Positions 42,073 to 50,938 are shown, counted from the first letter of the stretch. The stretch is 64,000 nucleotides of DNA from Streptomyces candidus (GCF_014207445.1 NZ_JACHEM010000018.1:19942-83941), one strand, 5' to 3'. Notes: a model not told the origin generated them from the letters alone. A program made the numbers and translations.

Positions 42073-43466
42073 CACGCATCGTGGTGGCCGCCCCGTCGTC
42101 GGGGAGCGGGAAGACCACCGTCGCGACGGGGCTGATGGCTGCCTTCTCCCAGCGGGGGCTTGCCGTGTCGCCGCACAAGGTGGGGCCGGACTACATCGAC
42201 CCCGGCTATCACGCACTGGCCACCGGCCGGCCCGGACGCAACCTGGACGCGTACCTGTGCGGGCCCCAGCAGATCGCCCCGCTGTTCACGCACGGCGCCG
42301 CCGGGTGCGACCTGGCGGTCGTCGAGGGCGTGATGGGCCTGTACGACGGGGCCGCCGGGCAGGGCGAACTCGCCTCCACCGCACAGGTGTCGAAGCTGCT
42401 GCGCGCCCCGGTGGTGCTGGTGGTGGACGGCTCGTCGCAGTCGCGGTCGGTGGCGGCGCTGGTGCACGGCTTCGCGTCGTGGGATCCCGAGGTGCGGATC
42501 GGCGGCGTCATCCTGAACAAGGTGGGCTCCGACCGGCACGAGGAACTGCTGCGGGAGGCCCTCGACGGGTCGGGTGTTCCGGTGCTCGGCGTGCTGCGCC
42601 GCGCCCGGCAGGTCCGGACGCCCTCGCGTCATCTGGGCCTGGTGCCGGTGGCCGAGCGGCAGGCCGAAGCCGTCGAGTCGGTGGCCGCTCTCGCGGAGCA
42701 GGTACGGGCCGGGGTCGACCTGGAGGCCGTGCTGGCACTGGCCCGGAGCGCCCCGGAGCTGGGCGCGGAGGCGTGGCGCCCGGAGGTGGGGGACATGACG
42801 GGTTCGCGGGAGGCCGGCGAAGGGGGCGCGGAGGACGGCGGTGGGGAGCGCGCCGTGCGCACCCGGCCCGTCGTCGCCGTCGCCGCGGGGGCGGCGTTCA
42901 CCTTCTCCTACGCCGAGCACACGGAACTCCTCGCCGCCGCCGGGGCCGACGTCGTCTCGTTCGACCCGCTCAGGGACGAGCAACTGCCTCCCCACACGCG
43001 GGGGTTGGTGATCGGGGGCGGGTTCCCCGAGGTGTACGCGCCGGAGCTGTCGGCGAACGAGCCGCTGCGCAAGGCCGTCTCCGAACTGGCCGCGGCCGGG
43101 GCGCCGGTGGCCGCCGAGTGCGCCGGACTGCTCTACCTGGCAGGGTCGTTGGACGGGCGGCCGATGTGCGGCGTGCTGGACGCCGAGGCGCGGATGTCGG
43201 AGAAGCTGACACTCGGATACCGGGAGGCGGTCGCCGTCGGGGACAGTGCGCTGGCCGCCGCGGGGACCCGGCTGCGCGGGCACGAGTTCCACCGGACGGC
43301 CGTCGAGCCGGGTGCCGGAACGGCGCCGGCGTGGGGGTTCACGCATCCGCAGCGGCGTGTCGAAGGTTTCGTACAGGGCGGGGTGCACGCCAGTTATCTG
43401 CATACGCACTGGGCGGCGGCACCGGAGATGGCGTACCGGTTCGTGCAGCGGTGTGCCGCGCCGTGA
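42066..43466 (+). CDS. cobB: Cobyrinic acid a,c-diamide synthase
   Basis: This 466-residue glutamine- and ATP-dependent amidase acts on carboxylates a and c of (hydrogeno)cobyrinic acid. It has P-loop APSSGSGKTT (9-18), KVGPDYIDPGYH, a VVEGVMGLYDG switch region, and a C-terminal amidotransferase with Cys in AECAGLLYL and GHEFHR. A variable linker (about 225-275) separates the halves. The GTG at 42066 overlaps cobO. Last gene of the riboswitch-led operon on this strand; a convergent ZIP gene follows 12 bp later. Confidence 0.94.
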   Translation: MVARIVVAAPSSGSGKTTVATGLMAAFSQRGLAVSPHKVGPDYIDPGYHALATGRPGRNLDAYLCGPQQIAPLFTHGAAGCDLAVVEGVMGLYDGAAGQGELASTAQVSKLLRAPVVLVVDGSSQSRSVAALVHGFASWDPEVRIGGVILNKVGSDRHEELLREALDGSGVPVLGVLRRARQVRTPSRHLGLVPVAERQAEAVESVAALAEQVRAGVDLEAVLALARSAPELGAEAWRPEVGDMTGSREAGEGGAEDGGGERAVRTRPVVAVAAGAAFTFSYAEHTELLAAAGADVVSFDPLRDEQLPPHTRGLVIGGGFPEVYAPELSANEPLRKAVSELAAAGAPVAAECAGLLYLAGSLDGRPMCGVLDAEARMSEKLTLGYREAVAVGDSALAAAGTRLRGHEFHRTAVEPGAGTAPAWGFTHPQRRVEGFVQGGVHASYLHTHWAAAPEMAYRFVQRCAAP

Positions 43467-43477
43467 GCCCTCGCGTC

Positions 43478-44215
43478 CTACTCCGCGGCCAGGCCCACCA
43501 CCAGCCACACGAAGCCCGCGCCCGCCGTCGTGCAGAGCAGGGTGGAGCGGGCCGGGTGGTCGTGGTGCGCCTCGGGCAGGATCTCGGCGGCCGCCAGGTA
43601 GAGGAGCACGCCGCCGAAGAAACCGAGATAGCAGCCGAGGAGTTCGGCCGGCAGGGTGAACAGGAGCGTGGACGCCGCGCCCACGACGGGGGCCGCCGCG
43701 TCCGCGAACAGCATCGCCAGGGCCTTGCGGCGGGCGTTGCCGTACACGCGGGTCAGCGTGTAGGTGTTGAAGCCGTCGGCGAAGTCGTGGGCGAGGACGG
43801 CGAGGGCGACCGCCAGGCCCATGCCGCCGCCGATCTGGAAGGCCGCACCGAGGGCGATGCCGTCCATCAGGCTGTGGGCGACCATGGCGGACGCGGCGGT
43901 CATCCCGACCTCGGGGATGCGCTCACCCTCCACTCCGCCGTGCGCCGCGTGCCGTCCGGCGAGCAGGTGCTCGCCCACATGGGCGGCGAGGAAGCCGCCG
44001 ACGAACAGGAGCAGCGCAGCCGGTACGCCGAAGACCTCGTTGCCGGCCGCCTCCAGGGCCTCCGGCAGCAGGTCCAGGCCGACGACGCCGAGCATCAGCC
44101 CGCCCGCCAGGCCGAGCACGAGGTGCCGCCGGTCGGTGACGCGCTGGGCGACCCAGCCACCGAACAGCGTCATCAGGAACGCGCCGAGCGCGACGAGGAC
44201 CGCCATGAACGCCAT
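43478..44215 (-). CDS. ZIP family divalent metal transporter
   Basis: This 245-residue, eight-helix protein has the helix 4 and 5 metal-site residues HSLMDGIALGAAF and LAHDFADGFNTYTL, and EILPEAHHDHP near the C-terminus. The family imports Zn2+, Fe2+, Mn2+ or Co2+. It lies on the opposite strand inside the corrin gene region, between cobB and the CobE/CbiG-C gene, so cobalt supply is an attractive but untested idea. The fourth-helix His and Asp residues are present. Confidence 0.88.
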   Translation of the reverse strand: MAFMAVLVALGAFLMTLFGGWVAQRVTDRRHLVLGLAGGLMLGVVGLDLLPEALEAAGNEVFGVPAALLLFVGGFLAAHVGEHLLAGRHAAHGGVEGERIPEVGMTAASAMVAHSLMDGIALGAAFQIGGGMGLAVALAVLAHDFADGFNTYTLTRVYGNARRKALAMLFADAAAPVVGAASTLLFTLPAELLGCYLGFFGGVLLYLAAAEILPEAHHDHPARSTLLCTTAGAGFVWLVVGLAAE

Positions 44216-44289
44216 GTGCCCTTGCTAGTCGATGCGCCCGGTGCGGCGCACCTCGGACTGGGCCGATTCGCCGCGCGAAAGGATGTCCG

Positions 44290-44715
44290 GTGGACTGCGT
44301 GGACCCTCTGATCCGGGTCGTGGTCGGGGTCGGCGCCTGTGAGGACGCGCCCGTCGAGGAGCTGTACGAGCTGGTCACGGGCGCCCTTGCGGACGCGGGG
44401 CTGGCGCCGGCCGGCGTCACCGCGCTCGCCACCGTCGACGTGAAGGCCGGCGAGGGGGCGATCGTCGAGTGCGGGCGGCGGCTCGGGGTGCCGGTCCTGT
44501 CGTACGGGGCGCGGGTGCTGGCCGGGGTGACGGTGCCGAACCCGTCCGGGCGGGCGCTCAGTGCGGTGGGGACGCCGTCGGTGGCGGAGGCGGCGGCGCT
44601 CGCCGCGCTCGGCCCCGGCCGCGAACTCCTGGTGCCCAAAAGGAAGTCGAGCCCTGCGGGGCGGCCGGCCATGGCGACGTGCGCGGTGGCGGTCTGTGCG
44701 GATACGGAACGGTGA
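44290..44715 (+). CDS. CobE/CbiG C-terminal-type cobalamin biosynthesis protein
   Basis: This 141-residue protein has VVGVGACEDAPVEELYELVTGALADAGL, VTALATVDVKAGEGAIVECGRRLGVPVLSY and a TPSVAEAAAL segment, all matching the CbiG C-terminal/CobE domain that takes part in corrin ring contraction. Only the C-terminal half of CbiG is present, as is normal for aerobic CobE. The GTG at 44290 follows AAAGGA. It is coupled to the next gene by a GTGA overlap. Confidence 0.85.
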   Translation: MDCVDPLIRVVVGVGACEDAPVEELYELVTGALADAGLAPAGVTALATVDVKAGEGAIVECGRRLGVPVLSYGARVLAGVTVPNPSGRALSAVGTPSVAEAAALAALGPGRELLVPKRKSSPAGRPAMATCAVAVCADTER

Positions 44716-45764
44716 AGCCTGTGCCTCCTCTCGTCCATGACCTGCGCCACCACGGCGACGCCGAAGTCCGCGGCGCGGCGGCGGACCTGGTCGACCTGGC
44801 GGTCAACGTGCGGTCCGACACGCCGCCGTCCTGGCTGAGGGAACGCCTCGCGGCGTCCCTGCACACCCTCGCCGCCTACCCGGACGGGCGGGCGGCGAGG
44901 GCGGCGGTGGCGGCGCACCACGGGCTGCCGGTGGAGCGGGTGCTGCTGACGGCGGGGGCGGCGGAGGCCTTCGTGCTGATCGCCCGCGCGTTGCCGGCGC
45001 GTCACCCGGTCGTGGTGCATCCGCAGTTCACCGAGCCGGAGGCGGCGCTGCGGGACGCGGGGCACGAGGTGGGGCGGGTGCTGCTGCGGGCCGGGGACGG
45101 CTTCCGGCTGGACGTGGCGGCGGTGCCTGAGGAGGCCGACCTGGTCGTCGTCGGCAACCCGACGAACCCGACGTCCGTGCTGCACCCCGCGGAGACCGTC
45201 GTCCGGCTGGCGCGTCCGGGGCGGACTCTGGTCGTGGACGAGGCGTTCATGGACGCGGTGCCGGGTGAGCCGGAGGCGCTGGCCGGGCGGACCGATGTGC
45301 CGGGCCTGGTCGTCCTGCGCAGCCTCACCAAGACGTGGGGGCTGGCGGGGCTGCGGGTCGGGTACGTGACGGCGGAACCGGGCACGATCGCGCTGCTGGA
45401 ACGGGCGCAGCCGCTGTGGCCGGTGTCGACACCGGCCCTGGTGGCGGCGGAGGCGTGCGTGTCGGCCGAGGCGTCGGCGGAAGCGGCCGGGGCGGCCCGG
45501 CGGATCACCTCGGACCGGGCCCGGCTGGTCGCCGGACTGGGCGAGTTGCCCGGCGTCCAGGTGGTGGAGGGGGCGCGCGGCCCCTTCGTCCTCGTACGGA
45601 TGCCGGAGGCGGCGAAGGTGCGGGAGCTGCTGCGCGAGCGGGGGTTCGCGGTGCGCCGGGGCGACACTTTCCCCGGGCTCGGGGAGGAGTGGGTGCGGGT
45701 CGCGGTGCGCGAGCGGGCGACGACGGACCGCTTCCTGCGGGAGCTGGGGTCGGTCCTGGGCTGA
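44712..45764 (+). CDS. cobC: PLP-dependent CobC-like decarboxylase (Rv2231c family)
   Basis: This 350-residue fold-type I aminotransferase-like enzyme has an N-terminal DLVDLAVNVRSDTPPSWLRERL, TAGAAEAFVLIARAL, VVVGNPTNPTSV and the PLP lysine in SLTKTWGLAGLRVGY. Members decarboxylate threonine phosphate to aminopropanol phosphate for the nucleotide loop of B12, the substrate of the CbiB product here. It is coupled to the CobE-like gene. The exact substrate is inferred from family and context. Confidence 0.87.
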   Translation: MKPVPPLVHDLRHHGDAEVRGAAADLVDLAVNVRSDTPPSWLRERLAASLHTLAAYPDGRAARAAVAAHHGLPVERVLLTAGAAEAFVLIARALPARHPVVVHPQFTEPEAALRDAGHEVGRVLLRAGDGFRLDVAAVPEEADLVVVGNPTNPTSVLHPAETVVRLARPGRTLVVDEAFMDAVPGEPEALAGRTDVPGLVVLRSLTKTWGLAGLRVGYVTAEPGTIALLERAQPLWPVSTPALVAAEACVSAEASAEAAGAARRITSDRARLVAGLGELPGVQVVEGARGPFVLVRMPEAAKVRELLRERGFAVRRGDTFPGLGEEWVRVAVRERATTDRFLRELGSVLG

Positions 45765-45835
45765 CCGGCCCTCCTTTGCGTACGACCGCGCTGGGGCAGG
45801 GGAACGCGCGCGCTCCTTCGTTCACCGGGGGCGCC

Positions 45836-46324
45836 TCAGTCCGCGCACTCCTCCGCCACCGCGGGGCAGAGGTTCGCCTCCACCTTTCCCAGCAGTCGGA
45901 GCAACTCCTGCCGTTCCCCCTCCCCCAGCCCGGCCAGCGTGGTGTCCTCCAGCTCGCTCCACGCGGCCACCACCTGCGAGCGCAGCTCACAGCTCGTCTC
46001 CGTCGCCTCGACGAGGGACGCCCGCCGGTCCGCCGGGTCCGGCCGCCGCCGTACGTGCCCCGCCTGCTCCAATCGCTGGAGCGACTTCGTCACCGTGGAC
46101 GGGTCCAGTCCCACCGCCTTGATCAGCTCGGACTGCCGCACCGCGCCCGCTTCCCACAGGTGCATCATCACGAACTCCTGCCCCGGGTAGAGCCCCAGGC
46201 GGCGCAGCACCCGGCCCGCCGCGATGCGGTGCAGCCGGGCCACCACCGACAGGGAGTGGCTGACCGGGCCGCCGATGGCGGCTGCCGACAGTGCACCGGG
46301 ACAGGCTGCGGGTTCGGGATTCAT
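45836..46324 (-). CDS. MarR family regulator
   Basis: This 162-residue protein has a winged helix-turn-helix: GQEFVMMHLWEAGAVRQSELIKAVGLDPSTVTKSLQRLEQAGHVRRRPDPADRRA is the full MarR signature with the wing. A C-terminal helix (DTTLAGLGEGERQELLRLL) provides dimerisation. It is divergent from an Old Yellow Enzyme gene with two matching palindromes between them, so it probably represses both itself and that gene and responds to an electrophile or phenolic compound. A Cys in AATETSCELRS-type position (ETSCELR) could sense oxidation; that is inference. Confidence 0.9.
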   Translation of the reverse strand: MNPEPAACPGALSAAAIGGPVSHSLSVVARLHRIAAGRVLRRLGLYPGQEFVMMHLWEAGAVRQSELIKAVGLDPSTVTKSLQRLEQAGHVRRRPDPADRRASLVEATETSCELRSQVVAAWSELEDTTLAGLGEGERQELLRLLGKVEANLCPAVAEECAD

Positions 46325-46374
46325 GGGGGTTCCTCGGCTCTTCGGGGCGGTGCGCGCAGTTCTTCGCCACTTTA

Positions 46375-46390
46375 ACTTGGCCGGCCAATC
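46375..46390. promoter_or_regulatory. MarR operator candidate 1
   Basis: ACTTGGCCGGCCAATC contains TTGGCCGGCCAA (46377-46388), a perfect 12-bp palindrome in the divergent promoter region. The same core recurs 45 bp downstream. Confidence 0.6.
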
Positions 46391-46419
46391 AATGCGCTAC
46401 AGTGGCGCCGTCGACCTTT

Positions 46420-46433
46420 ACTTGGCCGACCAA
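46420..46433. promoter_or_regulatory. MarR operator candidate 2
   Basis: ACTTGGCCGACCAA repeats operator 1 with one changed base. TTGGCC...CCAA starts exactly 45 bp after the first copy and lies 37 bp before the Old Yellow Enzyme start. Two spaced sites suggest occupation by two dimers. Confidence 0.6.
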
Positions 46434-46470
46434 CCTTTGTCGTCGCTCACTGCCTTGGGGGGCTTCCACC

Positions 46471-47544
46471 ATGACCAGCACCGCCTTCACCTCGTACGAA
46501 CTCGCCGGCACCACCCTCGCCAACCGCGTCGTGATGGCTCCGATGACCCGCAGCCGGGCGGGCGGCGGCGGCGTGCCCACCGAGCTCGTCGCCGAGTACT
46601 ACGCCCAGCGGGCCTCCGCCGGGCTGATCATCACCGAGGGCATCCAGCCCTCGGTGGTCGGCCAGGGGTACCCCACCACCCCGGGCCTGCACAGCGAGGA
46701 GCAGCTCGCCGGGTGGCGCAAGGTCACCGATGCCGTGCACGCCGCCGGCGGGGTGATCTTCGCCCAGCTCATGCACGCGGGCCGCATCGGCCACCCCAGC
46801 GTGCTGCCCGACGGCCTGACCCCGCTCGCCCCGTCCGCCGTGACCCCGGCCGGACAGCTCTTCACCGGTACGGCAATGGCGGACTTCACGGAGCCGCGCG
46901 CCCTGACCGGCGACGAGGTCCGCGAGACCGTACGGGACTACGCCCGCGCCGCCCGCAACGCCGTCGAGGCCGGCTTCGACGGCGTCGAGCTGCACGGCGC
47001 GAACGGCTACCTGATCCACCAGTTCCTCTCCACGAACACCAATCTCCGCACCGACGAGTGGGGCGGCGGCGTCGGCAACCGCATCCGCTTCGCCGTCGAG
47101 GTGGTCGAGGCGGTCGCGGCGGAGATCGGCGCCGCGCGGACCGCGCTGCGGGTGTCTCCCGGCAACCCGTACAACGACATCGCCGAGACCGACACCGCCG
47201 AGGTCTACACCGCCCTGGCGCAGGCGATCGAACCGCTCGGCCTCGGCTACCTGCACACCGTCGAAGTCGCCCCGGAGCACCGCGAGTTCACCAGGACGCT
47301 GCGGGCGGCGTTCCCCGGGACCTTCATCCTGAACCCCGCCACGGACGGCCCGACCGACCACCGTGCGCTTGGCCTGCTGGAGGACGGTTCGGCGGACCTG
47401 ATCGCCTTCGGTGCGCTGTTCCTCGCCAACCCGGACCTGCCCGCCCGGCTCGCGACGCAGGGCCCGTACAACACCCCGGACCCGGCGACGTTCTTCGGCG
47501 GCACGGAGAAGGGCTTCACCGACTACCCGGCGCTGGGCGGGTAG
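46471..47544 (+). CDS. Old Yellow Enzyme family alkene reductase
   Basis: This 357-residue FMN enzyme is a TIM barrel with NRVVMAPMTRSRA, GLIITEGIQPS, AQLMHAGRIGHP and the active site DGVELHGANGYLIHQFLS, ending in DLIAFGALFLANPDLPARL. The family reduces activated C=C bonds of enones, nitroalkenes or maleimides with NAD(P)H. The ATG at 46471 is chosen over an in-frame ATG 60 codons upstream that runs through the operator region. Control by the divergent MarR protein suggests electrophile detoxification. Confidence 0.93.
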   Translation: MTSTAFTSYELAGTTLANRVVMAPMTRSRAGGGGVPTELVAEYYAQRASAGLIITEGIQPSVVGQGYPTTPGLHSEEQLAGWRKVTDAVHAAGGVIFAQLMHAGRIGHPSVLPDGLTPLAPSAVTPAGQLFTGTAMADFTEPRALTGDEVRETVRDYARAARNAVEAGFDGVELHGANGYLIHQFLSTNTNLRTDEWGGGVGNRIRFAVEVVEAVAAEIGAARTALRVSPGNPYNDIAETDTAEVYTALAQAIEPLGLGYLHTVEVAPEHREFTRTLRAAFPGTFILNPATDGPTDHRALGLLEDGSADLIAFGALFLANPDLPARLATQGPYNTPDPATFFGGTEKGFTDYPALGG

Positions 47545-47551
47545 CACAGCC

Positions 47552-47590
47552 GAGCGGGGCGGGACCTCGCCGAGAGGTCCCGCCCCGCTC
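47552..47590. terminator. Bidirectional terminator between OYE and ectD
   Basis: This is a perfect 17-bp stem: GAGCGGGGCGGGACCTC (47552-47568), loop GCCGA, then GAGGTCCCGCCCCGCTC (47574-47590). It sits between convergent genes. Confidence 0.9.
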
Positions 47591-47607
47591 CCGTACCGCC
47601 GTCGGGG

Positions 47608-48528
47608 CTACTTCACCGGCGTGAAGTCCCGCGCACCGATGAACTCCGGGCGCCGCACCGGCGCCGCGAACGGCTCGACCGCCGTGTTCTCCACGCTGTT
47701 GAACACGATGAAGACGTTGCTGCGGGCGTAGGGCGTGATGTTGTCGCCCGAGCCGTGCATGCAGTTGCAGTCGAACCAGGTCGCCGAGCCGGCCCGCCCG
47801 GTGAAGAGCTTGATGCCGTGCGCGTCGGCCATCCGGGTCAGCGCCTCGTCGGACGGAGTGCCCGCGTCCTGCATCTGGAGCGACTTCTTGTAGTTGTCCT
47901 TCGGCGTCTCGCCCGCGCAGCCCAGGAAGTGCTTGTGCGAGCCGGGCATGATCATCAGCCCGCCGTTGGTGTCCAGGTTCTCCGTGAGCGCGATCGAGAC
48001 CGAGACGGTGCGCATGTTCGGCAGGCCGTCCTCGGCGTGCCAGGTCTCGAAATCGGAGTGCCAGTAGAAGCCGGAGGCGCCGAAACCGGGCTTGACGTTG
48101 ATCCGCGACTGGTGGACGTAGACGTCCGAGCCGAGGATCTGGCGGGCCCTGCCGACCACCCGCGGGTCCCGCACCAGCTGGGCGAAGACGCTGCTCAGCT
48201 TGTGGACCTCGAAGACCGACCGTACGTCCTGCGACTTGGGCTCGATGATGGAGCGCTCGTCGGCCCGGACCGCCGGGTCGGCGACCAGGCGGTCCAACTC
48301 GGCACGGTAGAGCGCTACTTCGTCGTCCGTGATGAGCTGGTCGACGGTGAGGAAGCCGTCGCGCTCGAAGCCGGAGAGGTCACCGGCGGAGATCGGGCCC
48401 CCGGCGTCCGGGGCCCACAGCACCGGGTCCTGGCGCGGGGTGGTCACCTCGGTCCTGCCGCGGGTCGGATAGAGGTCGCCCGCGGCGGAGCCCGTCGGGT
48501 TCGTCATGTCCGGGGTAAGGGTGCTCAT
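47608..48528 (-). CDS. ectD: Ectoine hydroxylase
   Basis: This 306-residue Fe(II)/2-oxoglutarate dioxygenase converts ectoine to 5-hydroxyectoine. The iron ligands are in FYWHSDFETWHAEDGLP (His-x-Asp) and the distal His in NCMHGSGDN. The EctD signature around these ligands and QSRINVKPGFGASG is intact. The ATG at 48528 follows GAGGAGG located inside the ectC end. Last gene of ectABCD; cells can therefore make both osmolytes. A strong terminator lies 18 bp past the stop. Confidence 0.96.
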   Translation of the reverse strand: MSTLTPDMTNPTGSAAGDLYPTRGRTEVTTPRQDPVLWAPDAGGPISAGDLSGFERDGFLTVDQLITDDEVALYRAELDRLVADPAVRADERSIIEPKSQDVRSVFEVHKLSSVFAQLVRDPRVVGRARQILGSDVYVHQSRINVKPGFGASGFYWHSDFETWHAEDGLPNMRTVSVSIALTENLDTNGGLMIMPGSHKHFLGCAGETPKDNYKKSLQMQDAGTPSDEALTRMADAHGIKLFTGRAGSATWFDCNCMHGSGDNITPYARSNVFIVFNSVENTAVEPFAAPVRRPEFIGARDFTPVK

Positions 48529-48531
48529 GTT

Positions 48532-48930
48532 TCAGGCCTCCTCGGTCAGCAGCGGGTACACGCCGTTCTCGTCATGGTCCTCCCGTCCGGTCACGGGCGG
48601 GTTGAAGACGCACACGCACCGGAAGTCGGTCTTCGGGCGCATGGTGTGGCGCTCGTGACCGTCCAGCAGGTACATGGTGCCGGGCTCGATCCAGTGGGTC
48701 TCGCCGGTCTCGTCGTTGGTGAGTTCCGCCTCGCCCTCGACGCACAGCACGGCCTCGATGTGGTTGGCGTACCACATCGACGTCTCCGTGCCCGCGTACA
48801 GGACCGTCTCGTGCAGGGAGAAGCCGACCTTTTCCTTGGCGAGCACGATGCGCTTGCTCTCCCAGGTGCCGGACTTCGCCTTCACATGGCGGTCGGTTCC
48901 TTCGATGTCCTTGAACGAGCGGACAATCAC
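48532..48930 (-). CDS. ectC: Ectoine synthase
   Basis: This 132-residue cupin cyclises N-gamma-acetyl-diaminobutyrate to ectoine. Family motifs are VIVRSFKDIEGTDRHVKAKSGTWESKR, WYANHIEAVLCVEGEAELT (metal-ligand region) and the YLLDGHERHTMRP segment. Length is normal. The GTG at 48930 has only a distant AAAGG site. Third gene of the operon, 50 bp after ectB. Confidence 0.95.
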   Translation of the reverse strand: MIVRSFKDIEGTDRHVKAKSGTWESKRIVLAKEKVGFSLHETVLYAGTETSMWYANHIEAVLCVEGEAELTNDETGETHWIEPGTMYLLDGHERHTMRPKTDFRCVCVFNPPVTGREDHDENGVYPLLTEEA

Positions 48931-48980
48931 GGTGGCTTGGGCCTTTCTCTTACGTGCGGAAGGGAAGTGCTGACGGGCCG

Positions 48981-50249
48981 TCAGGCGGTCTCGCGGACCG
49001 CGCGCGCCAGGGTGCGCAGGCCTTCGTCCAGCTCGTCGGCGGAGATGGTGAGGGCCGGCAGGAGCTTCACGACCTCGCTCTCCGGGCCCGAGGTCTCCAG
49101 CAGCATGCCGAGCTCGAAGGCGCGGCGGCAGACGGCGGTGGCACGGTTCTTGTCGGTGAACTCGATGCCCCAGACCAGGCCGCGGCCTCGGAAGCTGACG
49201 CCGGCCCCGGCGTTCTCGTCGGCGATGGCGAGCAGCGCGCGCTCGACCATCTCGCCGCGGGCCAGGGTCTGCTTCTCCATCTGGCCGTCGGCCCAGTAGG
49301 CGTTGAGGGCGGCGGCGGCCGTGACGAAGGCGGGGTTGTTGCCGCGGAAGGTGCCGTTGTGCTCGCCCGGCTCCCACACGTCCAGCTCCGGCTTGAACAG
49401 GCACAGCGACATGGGCAGTCCGTAGCCGCTGATGGACTTCGAGAGGGTGACGATGTCCGGCTGGATGCCCGCCTCCTCGAAGGAGAAGAACGCGCCGGTG
49501 CGGCCGCAGCCCATCTGGATGTCGTCGACGATCAGCAGCATGTCCTGGCGGTGGCACAGGTCCTGGAGGGCGCGCAGCCACTCGGCGCGGGCGACGTTGA
49601 TGCCGCCCTCGCCCTGCACGGTCTCCACGATCACGGCGGCGGGCTTGTTGAGGCCCGAGCCCTGGTCCTCCAGGAGGCGCTCGAACCACAGGAAGTCCGG
49701 GACCTGGCCGTCGAAGTAGTTGTCGAACGGCATCGGCGTGCCGTGGACCAGCGGGACACCGGCGCCGGCGCGCTTGAAGGCGTTGCCGGTGACGGCGAGC
49801 GAACCGAGCGACATGCCGTGGAAGGCGTTGGTGAAGGACACCACCGACTCGCGGCCCTTGACCTTGCGGGCCAGCTTCAGCGCCGACTCGACGGCGTTGG
49901 TGCCCGTCGGGCCCGGGAACATCACCTTGTAGGGCAGGTCACGGGGGCGCAGGATCACGTTCTGGAAGGTCTCCAGGAACGCCCGCTTGGCGGTCGTCGC
50001 CATGTCCAGGCCGTGGGTGACGCCGTCCCGCTCGATGTAGTCGATCAGGGCGCGTTTGAGAACCGGGTTGTTGTGCCCGTAGTTGAGCGAGCCGGCCCCG
50101 GCGAAGAAGTCGAGGTAGGTGTGACCGTCCTCGTCGTACATGTGCGAGCCCTGCGCGCGGTCGAACACGGCGGGCCAGCTGCGGCAGTAGCTGCGTACCT
50201 CGGACTCAAGGGTTTCGAAGACGCTCAGGGCGGGCGGGGTGATGGTCAC
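48981..50249 (-). CDS. ectB: Diaminobutyrate-2-oxoglutarate transaminase
   Basis: This 422-residue class III PLP aminotransferase makes L-2,4-diaminobutyrate from aspartate semialdehyde with glutamate as amino donor, the first step of ectoine synthesis. It has FFAGAGSLNYGHNNPVLKRALI, FPGPTGTNAVESALKLARK, VDDIQMGCGRTG and the PLP lysine in TLSKSISGYGLPMS. The GTG start at 50249 follows an AGGAG site. Second gene of the operon. Confidence 0.96.
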   Translation of the reverse strand: MTITPPALSVFETLESEVRSYCRSWPAVFDRAQGSHMYDEDGHTYLDFFAGAGSLNYGHNNPVLKRALIDYIERDGVTHGLDMATTAKRAFLETFQNVILRPRDLPYKVMFPGPTGTNAVESALKLARKVKGRESVVSFTNAFHGMSLGSLAVTGNAFKRAGAGVPLVHGTPMPFDNYFDGQVPDFLWFERLLEDQGSGLNKPAAVIVETVQGEGGINVARAEWLRALQDLCHRQDMLLIVDDIQMGCGRTGAFFSFEEAGIQPDIVTLSKSISGYGLPMSLCLFKPELDVWEPGEHNGTFRGNNPAFVTAAAALNAYWADGQMEKQTLARGEMVERALLAIADENAGAGVSFRGRGLVWGIEFTDKNRATAVCRRAFELGMLLETSGPESEVVKLLPALTISADELDEGLRTLARAVRETA

Positions 50250-50358
50250 TGCGGTCTCCTGGGATGGGGAGAGGGCGGGTGTACGAAGGTGCTGCGGGAC
50301 GCGACGGCGTCCACGGCCGCAACCGGGGGTTGCCCGGCGGGCCGGACGGCCGGAGGCG

Positions 50359-50913
50359 TCAGGCCGCGACGGGGCTGATCCGGTAGAGGACCTCGGGCAG
50401 GTGCGCGTCGCCGCCCGCCTCGTGCGGGAACAGCCCTCCGTCGAAGAGGACCTCCCGGTTCAGGGACGCGCCGCGCCGCTCGGCGTAGGAGGTGAACAAC
50501 CGGTCGGACGGGACGTTGTCCGGGGTCACGGTCGTTTCGACGGTGGTGACGCCGTGGCTGGCGGCGACCTTCACGGTCAGCGCGTCCAGCAGCGTGCCGG
50601 CCAGGCCACGGCCGCGGTGCGCGTCGTCCACCGCGACCTGCCAGACGACCAGCGTCTCGGGGCGCTCCGGGCGTACGTAGCCCGTGATGAAGGCGATCGG
50701 CTCGCCGTTCGGCCGGTCGCGGGCGACCACGGAGGTGGCGGCGAAGTCGCGGCACCACAGGAGATAGCTGTACGAGGAGTTGAGGTCCAGGACCTGGGAG
50801 TCGCGGGCTATGCGCCAGATCGCGGCTCCGTCCTCCACTCGCGGGCTGTCTATCTGGAGGTTGTCTCTGCTCATCAGGTGTTCGGTCGGCAGGTCTGCTT
50901 GTGCGGCAGTCAT
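50359..50913 (-). CDS. ectA: L-2,4-diaminobutyrate acetyltransferase
   Basis: This 184-residue GNAT enzyme acetylates the gamma-amino group of diaminobutyrate using acetyl-CoA. It has LDLNSSYSYLLWCRDFAATSVVA, VVWQVAVDDAHRGRGLAGTLLD (acetyl-CoA loop) and TVTPDNVPSDRLF. First gene of ectABCD. There is no obvious ribosome-binding site before the ATG at 50913, and a 16-bp palindrome sits 10 bp upstream, so initiation may be unusual or regulated. Confidence 0.95.
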   Translation of the reverse strand: MTAAQADLPTEHLMSRDNLQIDSPRVEDGAAIWRIARDSQVLDLNSSYSYLLWCRDFAATSVVARDRPNGEPIAFITGYVRPERPETLVVWQVAVDDAHRGRGLAGTLLDALTVKVAASHGVTTVETTVTPDNVPSDRLFTSYAERRGASLNREVLFDGGLFPHEAGGDAHLPEVLYRISPVAA

Positions 50914-50922
50914 GTCGGTGAA

Positions 50923-50938
50923 ATTTACCGAGGTAAAT
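50923..50938. promoter_or_regulatory. Palindrome immediately upstream of ectA
   Basis: ATTTACC-GA-GGTAAAT is a perfect inverted repeat with 7-bp arms. It lies 10 bp before the ectA ATG in an unusually AT-rich leader. Because of the position, a bound protein or RNA hairpin would block initiation or the promoter. Confidence 0.5.
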
